Shown in pieces: positions 46,826 to 56,028 of a stretch of DNA of 64,000 bases. The stretch covers positions 54,554,653 through 54,618,652 of the forward strand of contig CM067543.1 in NCBI GenBank assembly GCA_034509755.1, read 5' to 3'. The stretch comes from Anisodus tanguticus (lineage: Eukaryota; Streptophyta; Magnoliopsida; Solanales; Solanaceae). Position numbers and translations under genes: made by a program. Each line of letters opens with the position of its first letter. The first letter of the stretch is position 1. A model generated the notes under the pieces. It saw nothing but the letters and a program-made list of their open reading frames with translations, did no database searches and was not told the DNA's origin.

Positions 46826-48002
46826 CACATCAACATAATGAGATATTTTCAGACAAAAAAAGAGTTATTTTTTGCACTAACAGTGTAAATAACTGCATAT
46901 TATCATATTAATTTGACCTATAATAATATATAGATCTCCATATAAATTTTAATATGATAATATGAAAAATAAAGTAATAATGTACTTTAGTTGGTTGTAT
47001 TGTTTTTACATAATCAGTGGTAAATTAGTTATAATGAGTCCCCATGATTATTATTTTATAATGATGATGTTCGAGTTAGTTTAGAAGCTTTCGCAAACTT
47101 TATTGAATAACTGCTACCTTCAACTAACGTCGGCATGGGCAACATTGCACACCAAACTTAGCAAATAGGACAAAATCACCTAAAGTTATTTGCTTCCGTT
47201 GGTAGTTAAATCTTGAATTTTCAAAGTTTTACTTTATTGACTAATAAACTAGGGAAGATGTACGATTTATGGTTTGGATATATTTGTCTTTAAAATTTAT
47301 TTAATATGTATAAATTATAAAAAATTTTGATAATCACGATGTTTGGGTCAGCTTGCGCTCACCTCGACTAACTCTCACGATTACATTGAATACCTGCTAC
47401 CTGCTATTCACTATCTACCACCAGCACAATTATCGTGTAACTATATTTACCGAGGTCTGAACAGATTGGAAGAAATCATCGGATGTCTTTGCCTTCTTTA
47501 AAATCTAAATCTAGAATTTTATGATTCTCAATTCAATCCATTGACAATTAGACCACTATGTACAAATTATAAATTAAAAATCCAGTAATTTCAAAGGGAA
47601 AAAATCTAACATAAAATTTCAAATCTTGATTCAATATTGAGTCCTTGATATACATGCTAGGACTATTTTGTCTCTTTTTGAGGCAAAAATCATGATTGAT
47701 GCCATCTTTTGAGTGCCAAACCAATTCTATGTATACAAGTGTTTATTTGGATATTCCTTTTTAGTGATATTTGAATATACAAGTGTTGTCCTAGTAATTG
47801 ATGTTAAGGGCTGCTAATTAAGAAAATTCAATGTCATTTTAATCAAGGAACAGAAGGGTTTGTAGACTTTTCAAACTTAGTGAAATAAGTCCAAGAATTT
47901 ATCTCTTAGGTGTAGGTTCTAGATCATATAATTCAATTTGTTTGTTTTTGTTTTGTTTTTGTTTTTTCCATAGATAGATTTGACTTGACAATATAATTTT
48001 TC
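46826..48002. other. intergenic DNA upstream of the glucanase gene
   Basis: Two SINE-like remnants lie at about 47060-47165 and 47330-47460 (GGGTCAGCTTGCGCTCACCTC, then ATACCTGCTACCTGCTATTC). There is a T/G-rich run at 47938-47966 just upstream of the promoter. No gene. Confidence 0.5.
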
Positions 48003-48010
48003 TATATAAA
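48003..48010 (+). promoter_or_regulatory. TATA box of the glucanase gene
   Basis: TATATAAA, 61 bases upstream of the ATG at 48071, a normal spacing for a plant promoter with a short leader. Confidence 0.65.
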
Positions 48011-48221
48011 GGGTAAGCTTTTCTAGTTTTTCTTTGCCATAGCTTAATTCTCTTTTTCTTCTTCTTTCCAATGGCTAGCACAAACTCACATTTTAGTTTA
48101 ACTTTGATTCTCTTTGGTGCATTTACATTGGCTTCCTGGATTTTACAGGTATCTCTCTATCTCTTCATTTTATAGGATAATCACTCTTATTTTTCCAATT
48201 GCCATTGTAGGCTATGTTATC

Positions 48222-48664
48222 GGTATACCTTCATGTATTGTTACTGAACTTTAAGCCACTATAATAGTGAAGTTACAAAACTATTTTTGCCACTTAAGAT
48301 AAGTGAACTATGCGCAAGCCACTCAGAAAACACAAATGATCGAAATGTCAATTTTCTGGCGCGTACATAGCGAGTGATGTATCATGACCTGGCGTAAAAA
48401 AATTGACTGTTCGGCGCATACATGGCGAGTAATGTGTGGAAATATTGCTCAGGAAATACGAAAGACCGGAAGGTCAAATTTTTGGTGCATATGTGGCGAG
48501 TAAAGGGTTATAATCTGACATTCATAAATTTGACCTTTCAGTCATTTGTATTTTCTGAGCAATCCACACGTCGTTCAGAACTTTATTGTACATAGTTCAG
48601 TCCAAAAAAGTTTTGTGATAAATTCTTATAGTGGATAAAGTTCAATGACCATACGTGAAGTTAA
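48222..48664. mobile_element. foldback MITE in the glucanase intron
   Basis: GAACTTTAAGCCACTATAA on the left mirrors TTATAGTGGATAAAGTTC on the right; GTGAACTATG mirrors CATAGTTCAG; and CTCAGAAAACACAAATGA mirrors TCATTTGTATTTTCTGAG. About 440 bp, non-coding. It occupies most of the 743-bp intron. Confidence 0.75.
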
Positions 48665-48937
48665 TCCCTATGTCACATGGACTCAAGCATGAATATTGGA
48701 TAAATAGAGGTACTAGACTCGGGTTTGAACAAAACTCGTGTTCACATCCTCTGTGACTAACATAGGCATAATGAGACCAATGAAGGATCTGAGTAACATA
48801 GCTCGAGGGTCATTATGGATCGTAATATAAGCATTTACAGACAACTTTACATGAGCTTATAGGAAGAAATGCCATGTTTCATCTAATGCAGGTGCTCAAA
48901 CAGGAGTTTGTTATGGCATACTAGGGAATGGATTACC

Positions 48938-49197
48938 TGAAAGTAATTGTTTTCCCTATCTTGTTTCATTGCTATAAGTCACATTATATACAAGATTACA
49001 AGCCAAGATATGACTGATTTCATGCTAAACATAATCTCTAAAATTAAGCTATTATGGTTGATTTCATACTAAACATAATCTCTAAAATTAAGCTAATCTT
49101 ATTTCTGAAATCATGCTACTGTAATCACTGTAATTAAGCTAAATCTAATTGTAAGGATAATAAAGATCCTACTTAATCTTATTTACATATTCTAATA
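48938..49197 (-). repeat. 3' LTR of the glucanase Copia element
   Basis: 260 bp. An internal direct repeat of CATAATCTCTAAAATTAAGC occurs twice, as in the other LTR. Confidence 0.93.
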
Positions 49198-52100
49198 TAG
49201 CCCTTTAGGCGAAACGAGAGGTTTGCGGACGTTGAGACTATCTCGAAAGTCATTAAAAAGTTGCAGCGGTAGTCCTTTAGTGAATACTTGACGTCGAGCG
49301 ACTTTCTCACGTACGAAGTGTATATCCATTTCAATGTGTTTAGTGTGTTGATGTTGAACTGGGTTGCCTGAAAGATAAACATCACTAACATTGTCACAGT
49401 AGACCCAAGTGGCTTTTGTAACCTGGACAGTGAAGCTCCATGAGTAAGTTTTGAATCCAATAGGATTAAGAGACGACATTGGCGACTCCGCGGTATTCGG
49501 CCTCAACGCTAGACCAAGACAAGGTAGGTTGCCGTTTTACAGACCAAGATATCAAGTTATCTCCAAGGTAAACACAGTAACTAGAGGTTGATCATCTAGT
49601 ATCTAGACATCCACATCAGCCTGCGTCAGTGTATGATATGAGTTTACTAATCGAGGAGGGGTAAATGTGGAGGCCGAATTCGAGTGTACCATGAATATAG
49701 CGAATAATACGCTTCAATACAGACATGTGTTGGGTTCTCGGGTCGTGAATAAAGAGGCATACTTGTTGAACCGCATAGGAAATATCAGGTCTTGTAAAGG
49801 TCAGATATTGCAATGCGCCGGCGAGGCTACGATACTCAGTTGGATCATGATAAGGATTACCTGAAGAGGTACTGAGTTTTGCTTTCATGTCCACCGGTGT
49901 AGAAGAAGGTTTGCAGGAAGACATGTCGGCCTGCTCAATAATTTCCTCGACATACTTCTTTTGGGAAAGAAATAAACCTTCTGAATGTCGAGTGATAGAG
50001 ATACCCAAAAAATAGCTTAGGGGGGCCAAATCTTTCATAGCAAATTCAGAACCAAGCTTAGACATAATAGATTGTCGTAGAGTATCTGAGGATGTAGCTA
50101 GGATGATATCATCCACATAAAGTAGAATATATGTCATATATGAGCCTTGACGGTAAATGAATAAAGAATGATCCAAAATGCTGTGAGAGAAACCCAATGT
50201 AGCTACATAATCAGCAAAACACTAGTACCAAGTATGAGGGGTTTGTTTAAGCCCATAGAGGGATTTCTTAAGCAAACACACATAATCCGGGTGTTGAGGA
50301 TCACGGAATCCCGGAAGTTGGTACATATAGACAGTTTCATTGAGATGTCCATGTAAAAATGTATTTTTTACATCAAGTTGAGTAAGACACCAAGATTTTG
50401 ATAATGCAATGCTGAGTACTGTCCGAATAGTTGTCGGTTTGACACCGAACTTAATGTTTCACCGCAATTGATGCCAGTTTGTTATCCTGCACCATCACCT
50501 ACAAGTCGGGCTTTATGCCGCTCAAATGATCCGTCAGATTTCTTCTTATGCCTAAAAATCCACAAACTTTGAATAATATTAGAATTAGACGGTCGTGGCA
50601 CCAAGTCCCACATCTTATTTTGAATAAGAGCATCGTATTCGTCTTTCATAGCCATTTTCCAATTATGATCGTTTAATGCATAGATGAGATTTTTGGGCAA
50701 AGAGAGAAATGGAATTTTTAATAGTAGTATGAAGATTAAGAATTCTTTTGGGTTTAAAAATTCCATGTTTGGATCTTGTTTTCATTTGCGGAGATTGGGG
50801 AGGATTTATTTGTGGATTGGCTTGGGTAGGTTGTTGGGCCGGTATTGGACTTTGGGTTGTGGACTGATTTTGAGTAGGCTGAAACAGTGCAGAATCATTG
50901 CCTCCACCGCCTGCTGGCGATTGGGCCGGTGTGGGTTGGTTAGACTCGGCTCGAGTAGGAGAAGTAGGAGTTGGATTTTCCTGTTGTTAAGCCAAGTCAT
51001 TAGAAGAATGGGTCGGTATTTGCTGTACTTGTGAAGGGATATTTGGGCTTGTGATGTCCCCTGAAATAGGTGTCGCACTTTGAGGGGAGTATGTAGGTTG
51101 TATAAAATATTAGTTAAGTGAAAGGCCTGCATCCAGAAACTCATAAGATGAGGGATTAGAAACATGTAGTTTGGAAAAAGGAAAGCTATTTTCATCAAAA
51201 GTTACATGCCTTGAAATAATTATTTTTCGACTTGATAAATCATAACATTTGTAACCTCTATGATTTGCTGGGTATCCCAAAAAAATACAAGGTGTTGATC
51301 TAGCTTTGCAATTTATTTCGAGAAGTGGAAGGAAGTAGGGGATAGCATAGACACCCAAAGACCCGAAGATGAGAATAGGATGGATCTTTTTGATAGAGAA
51401 TTTTTGTGGGTGTTTGATATGCAAGCTTTTTGTTGGGAATTATGTTAAGCAAATACGTAGTCATTTGTAATGCATGATGCCAAAATGAAGGAGGTAGAGA
51501 TGCATGAGTAAGAAGAGTTCGGGTTATGTTGTTTATGGTTCAAATTTTTCTTTCGATTTTTCCATTTTGGGAGGATGTATGAGTACAAGAGAATCGAAAT
51601 CGCATTCCATGTGATTCACAAAACTTGTGAAAGGATGCATTGTTGTATTCCCTCCCATTGTCACATTGAAAACATTTTATCTCCCTTTCAAATTGGGTTT
51701 TGATATAATTATGAAAGGTGATGAACATGGAATAAACTTGAGATTTATTGACAATTGAAAAAGTCCATAGAAAAATTGAAAAATCATCAAGAAATAGCAC
51801 ATAATAACGATGACCACCAAACTAAGAGTAGGTGACGACTAAAGGTCACTATGCACAATATCAAATGGCAAAGAGTTTAATGATAATGAGTCATAAAATG
51901 GTAGTTTCACTTGTTTCCCAAGGTGACAAGAATGACAAAAGATATTATTCCAAAACTTATTACAATCAATAAAATTGTTCCGGCGAAGAGAGTTTAAAAC
52001 AAGAGCTCCCGGATGTCCTGTGCGATTATGCCATAATTCGGTAGATAAAGCTGCAAAGGTAGAAGGTGTTGATATTCCAAAATAAGGTCTGGTGGTTATT

Positions 52101-52464
52101 GGATATAGGTCACCCACGCTGTCACATCTAATTAAATGCATCCCGTCTGAAAATCATTCACATAAAATCCGAAAGGATCAAATTCAACAAAACCATAATT
52201 ATCAATGGTAAATTTCCGCACGGAAATAAGATTTTTTATTAATTGCGGGGCATGTAAAACATTTTGTAATGTTAAAGGTGGACGGGGTTTGGGTAACAAT
52301 GCATTTCCATAACCAATAATTGGAATTGTATGGCCACTACCAACGGTAATATTACGATTGTTACTCTTATTTAAATAAGACGTAAAATTACCTCCATTTG
52401 CAGTCATGTGAGATGTGGCTCTAGTATACATGTACCATTGATCATCCGGAGGAGCAATTGACAT
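49192..52464 (-). pseudogene. Copia pol of the glucanase element
   Basis: Protease region near 52435 reads WYMYTRATSHMT, so D and G of the D-T/S-G motif are both changed. GAG-pre-integrase at 52141-51839 (LWHNRTGHPGALVLNSLRR). Integrase at 51800-51110 (FQCDNGREYNNASFHKF, SQNGKIERK; KHPQKFSIKKIHP). A Q/P/S-rich linker follows. RT begins near 50766 (MWDLVPRPSNSNIIQSLW) and ends in a well-preserved 193-codon stretch at 50197-49616 (YILLYVDDIILATSS, catalytic YVDD). RNase H at 49506-49192 includes DNVSDVYLSGNPVQHQHTKH and ends VSPKGLY at the PPT. Confidence 0.85.
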
Positions 52465-52529
52465 AGTATGTATGGCTTATTGAATATCAGTTGGTGCATA
52501 TGTGGACTGGGCTGCTGACTGGGTTGTTG

Positions 52530-53675
52530 CTACGTGGGCTTGAGGCCTAGGCCCCAATATTGATGGACGCTGGGCTTGTTTCTGCCAGTGAGCATGATTA
52601 ATTGGATAAGGTCACGGGGGGTGGCCCAATTTTGCCATGGCCCATTCCATTGAGAGGCCCAAGTAGGATTAAGAAAGGGTTGTTGCCCTGCAGTTTGTGG
52701 ATGTTGGTATCGATTGCCTCCTCTGCCCTTTCCTTTTCCTCCCCAATTATTTCCTCCACCACCTCTGCCGCCGCGATTGTTGTCGTTGTTGTGATTATTA
52801 TTCTTGTTCTGTCGGTTTCCATTTCCACCCTGATTTCCACTTGTGTTTCCACCCAAATTGTCATCATGAGATACAAGCAAAGCAGAGGTGTCGGTCGAGT
52901 TGGCAAGCTTTTTCGTCCTTGCCATTTCTTCCAAAACGAGCATCGATCGAGCTTTGTAAAATGGTGGAAGAGAATGCCATGTCGAATCTGAGATCCAACA
53001 GTAGAATAAGTATCAGTTAGACCAGAAACAAGTTGCAGTACCAACCTTTCGTTCACGACGGTGCCGACATTGGATAATTGGTCTGCCAGTGATTTAAGAT
53101 GTTGGCAGTACGAAGAGGCGTCAGTAAAAATTCTCCATCTGGACTGCGGAAATTCTTGTTCGAGGTAGAGGGCCCGTGAATTTTTGTTGTCGAAGAAGAT
53201 GTCTTTGAGCCGATTCCATGCAATTTCGGCTGTGGAATCCCTTTCCAGAATTGTGTTTAGAAGATCTTCAGAAATGGTACTGTAAATCCACTGTAAAACA
53301 ATGGCATCAATTCGAAACCACAATTCAGGATCCGTGTCCTTAAGATATATGGATGAACTTGATATCTCTGTTTCTTTTGATTTGGGAGTGATATGGTCGA
53401 GGACTTTATAAGCCCTAGCATGAATTTTGAAAAGTTCCGACCATGTGATGTATTGACCTTTTTCAATGTCAAGAGTGATTGATGAAGTTGTTGATGTTAG
53501 AAACTGCTAGAGCAGGATGTTGGGTTAGAAGAGAAGTTGAAGAAGCTTTTGGGTCAATTAGTTGGTCACCAGACATGGTTGCATCGGGTGAAACAGAGGG
53601 AAAAGTGAAGTGAAGTCTGTTGGTCGAGAAACAGAGTGAAAACCTTGAAGAGGATGGAATCGTTGACAGAGGCAA
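52530..53675 (-). pseudogene. Copia gag of the glucanase element
   Basis: It starts MPLSTIPSSSRFSL (a second ATG at MSGDQLIDPK may be the real start). The UBN2-type core has KGQYITWSELFKIHARAYKV and SYCQHLKSLADQLSNVGTVV. The C-terminal region is rich in Gly and Asn (GGNTSGNQGGNGNRQNKNNN) and basic, taking the place of a CCHC zinc knuckle. At least two frameshifts, near 53460 and 52960. Confidence 0.85.
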
Positions 53676-53702
53676 GCATATTAACCTTTGCTTCTGATAC
53701 TA

Positions 53703-53962
53703 TGAAAGTAATTGTTTTCCCTATCTTGTTTCATTGCTATAAGTCACATTATATACAAGATTACAAGCCAAGATATGGCTGATTTCATGCTAAACATAAT
53801 CTCTAAAATTAAGCTATTATGGCTGATTTCATGCTAAACATAATCTCTAAAATTAAGTTAATCTTATCTCTGAAATCATGCTACTGTAATCACTGTAATT
53901 ATGCTAAATCTAATTGCAAGGATAATAAAGATCCTACTTAATCTTATTTACATATTCTAATA
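53703..53962 (-). repeat. 5' LTR of the glucanase Copia element
   Basis: 260 bp, followed on the minus strand by the primer site TAGTATCAGAAGC. Seven differences from the 3' LTR were counted by eye, about 2.7 percent. Confidence 0.93.
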
Positions 53963-54874
53963 TTACCATCTCCAGAAAATGTTGTGTCACTATGAAACCC
54001 AAACAACATTCGGAGGATGAGAATATACGAGCCTCACCAGCCGACCCTCCAAGCGCTTCAGTGCTCCAACAATGAGATCATGCTAGGTGTCCCAAACACG
54101 GACCTTGAAAACGTCGCTGCTAGCCAAGCCAATGCAAATATTTGGGTCCAAAACAATGTCAGGAACTATGGTAATGTCAAGTTCAGGTATATAGCAGTTG
54201 GAAATGAAGCTAGTCCCTTAAATGATAACTCTAAGTATGTACCTGTCCTTTTCAATGCCATAAGGAACATTCAAACCGCGATATCTGGTGCCGGTCTTGG
54301 AAACCAGATCAAAGTTTCCACAGCTATTGAAACTGGACTTACTACAGACACTTCTCCTCCATCCAATGGGAGATTCAGAGATGATGTTCGACGATTTATC
54401 GAACCTATCATCAACTTCCTCGTGACGAATCGCGCCCCTTTGCTTGTCAACCTTTATCCTTGCCTTGCAGTAGCAAACAATCCGGCTATTAAGCTTGAGT
54501 ATGCACTTTTTACATCACCTGAAGTTGTTGTTAATGATAACGGAAGAGGATATTGGAGCCTTTTTGATGCCATCTTAGATGCCACATACTCGGCCCTTGA
54601 AAAGGCCAGTGGCTCATCTTTGCAGATTGTTGTATCGGAGAGTGGTTGGCCTTCAGCTGGAGCAGGACAGTTAACCTCCATTGACAATGCCAGGACTTAT
54701 AACCACAATTTGATTCGGCATGTGAAGGGAGGGAGTCCTAAAAGGCCTTCCGGTCCAATAGAGACGTACATTTTTGATCTGTTTGATGAAAATCAGAAGG
54801 ACCCTGAAATCGAGAAGCATTTTGGAATATTTTCAGCAAATATGCAACCAAAGTACCAGATCAGCTTTAACTAG

Positions 54875-55084
54875 TTAAAAACAAGAGGAGAGCATGAAAA
54901 GGAATCAAGACTTTCCTCTATATGTATGTAATCCTTGAATTATTGTCCAACTTCAAGAGAAAGTAGCCTATTAGCGTTATGTACTGAAATCATCATGTTC
55001 ATAAAGAAAGCAATCATTACAATAATTAAACACCTTTTTTCGCACTTTCAATTTTATCTGCAGTTACCTTGTGTATCACTGAAA
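54875..55084 (+). other. 3' flank of the glucanase gene
   Basis: Probable 3' UTR. Near 55000 a stretch with ATAAAGAAAG and ATAATTAAAC could hold polyadenylation signals. Confidence 0.4.
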
Positions 55085-55265
55085 GGGATCCTAGGAGTAA
55101 CGGTAGAGTTGTCTCCGTGTGACTTATAGGTCACGGGTTCGAGCCGTGGAATCAACCAGTGATGCCTCGTCATGGTAGGTTGCCTATGTCAGACCCCCTT
55201 GGGGTGCAACCCTTTACCGGACCCTGTGTGAACGTGGGATGCTTCGTGCACCAAGCGGCCTTGTT
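55085..55265 (+). mobile_element. TS/SolS-like SINE
   Basis: The head has an A-box-like region GTAACGGTAGAGTTGTCTCC and the B-box GTCACGGGTTCGAGCCGTGG. The body has GGTAGGTTGCCTATGTCAGA and GGACCCTGTGTGAACGTGGG, ending GATGCTTCGTGCACC. It lies just downstream of the glucanase gene. Confidence 0.85.
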
Positions 55266-55472
55266 TCACTTTGTTTATTATTTGGTTCGCTCAAATTCCA
55301 CTTCTTTAATTACAACAAGAATTGTTTCAACCAGGAAAGGAAAACTTAAACAAACCTGCAAGATTATTCTTCGAAGAAATTTAATCGAATAGAAGAAGTA
55401 CCTTGGCTTGAACGATGAATCAAGAGAAAGAAAGATGTTGCAATGTTGCAGGCATGGGAGGAAATATACAAT

Positions 55473-55645
55473 CAAACTTCTCTATAACAATCATCCTCTA
55501 TAACAACATTTCACTTGTAATGACAGAGTTTTTTTGGGAATCAATTTTTCATGATATGTTATATTATATGTTCTTTATAACAACATTTCGCTACAACAAC
55601 CAAAACATATTCAGACAAACGACGTTGTTATAAAGAGATTTCACT
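55473..55645. mobile_element. small MITE
   Basis: Terminal inverted repeats: CAAACTTCTCTATAACAATC on the left and GTTGTTATAAAGAGATTTCAC on the right, with internal copies of CTATAACAACATTTC. About 170 bp, non-coding; common in Solanaceae. Confidence 0.65.
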
Positions 55646-56028
55646 GTTATGCAAAATTGAAAGTAAAAAATGCTTACATGAGAAAACATCAAACAAAACA
55701 GACCATCACTGCCTCCAACAGACGTAAACTCTCTGAAGCACACAATATTAGGCAAAAATAAACAAGAAAGGAGAGAATTTGAACTCTTTACATGTTTATG
55801 TGAAGTCTGTGAAAGTATAAAACCAGAAAAAAAAAAAAAAAAAAACGAAAAACACTTCTTTCCTCAATCTATTCAGATAAAATACACAAGCGGCTTTTAA
55901 ATCCACATTATAGCAGCTTCTTGATTATTTGTTTTCAAGTTCCACAACTGATGAAAAAAAGCTTGAAGTTTCTGTTTTGCCTTGCTGGAACCATCAAGCA
56001 ACTGAGCGAGCAATGCATGATAAGATTT
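55646..56028 (-). other. 3' flank of the IQD gene
   Basis: Probable 3' UTR and downstream flank of the minus-strand IQD gene. Contains a run of about 20 A at 55828-55848. Confidence 0.45.

Larger units (their letters stand above)
48938..53962 (-). mobile_element. complete Ty1/copia element (RE1-like) inserted in glucanase exon 2
   Basis: LTRs of 260 bp at 48938-49197 and 53703-53962 differ at about seven positions. Exact 5-bp target duplication TTACC at 48933-48937 and 53963-53967. On the minus strand the LTR starts TATTAGAATATG and ends TTACTTTCA; primer site TAGTATCAGAAGC follows; a PPT-like AAAGGGCTA precedes the 3' LTR. Gag and all pol domains are present in order but carry several frameshifts, so it is not autonomous now. 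Confidence 0.95.
48071..54874 (+). pseudogene. GH17 beta-1,3-glucanase (PR-2 family), split by a retrotransposon
   Basis: Exon 1 (48071-48148) encodes a secretion signal, MASTNSHFSLTLILFGAFTL. The intron ends at AG 48891. Exon 2 starts GAQTGVCYGILGNGLP and is cut at 48937; its remainder resumes at 53963 and runs to the stop at 54872-54874. A complete Copia element fills 48938-53962. The remainder retains the GH17 core: YIAVGNEASP with the acid Glu (54206-54208) and VVSESGWPS with the nucleophile Glu (54638-54640), and ends PKYQISFN. The family hydrolyses beta-1,3-glucan in the wall and of fungi. Further lesions: an in-frame TGA at 53993-53995 where a Tyr codon is usual, and an exon junction that is one base out of frame when spliced at the obvious GT and AG. 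The gene is dead even without the insertion. Confidence 0.9.

Noticed and set aside
52602..53020. Ser/Cys-rich frames on the plus strand
   Set aside because: Antisense of the Gly/Asn-rich gag C-terminus, whose composition keeps the opposite strand open.
34592..53962. Integrated plant pararetrovirus
   Set aside because: Every RT here is in the Copia order (integrase before RT) with LTRs, primer sites and 5-bp duplications in two cases; no movement-protein or coat-protein motif of pararetroviruses was seen.
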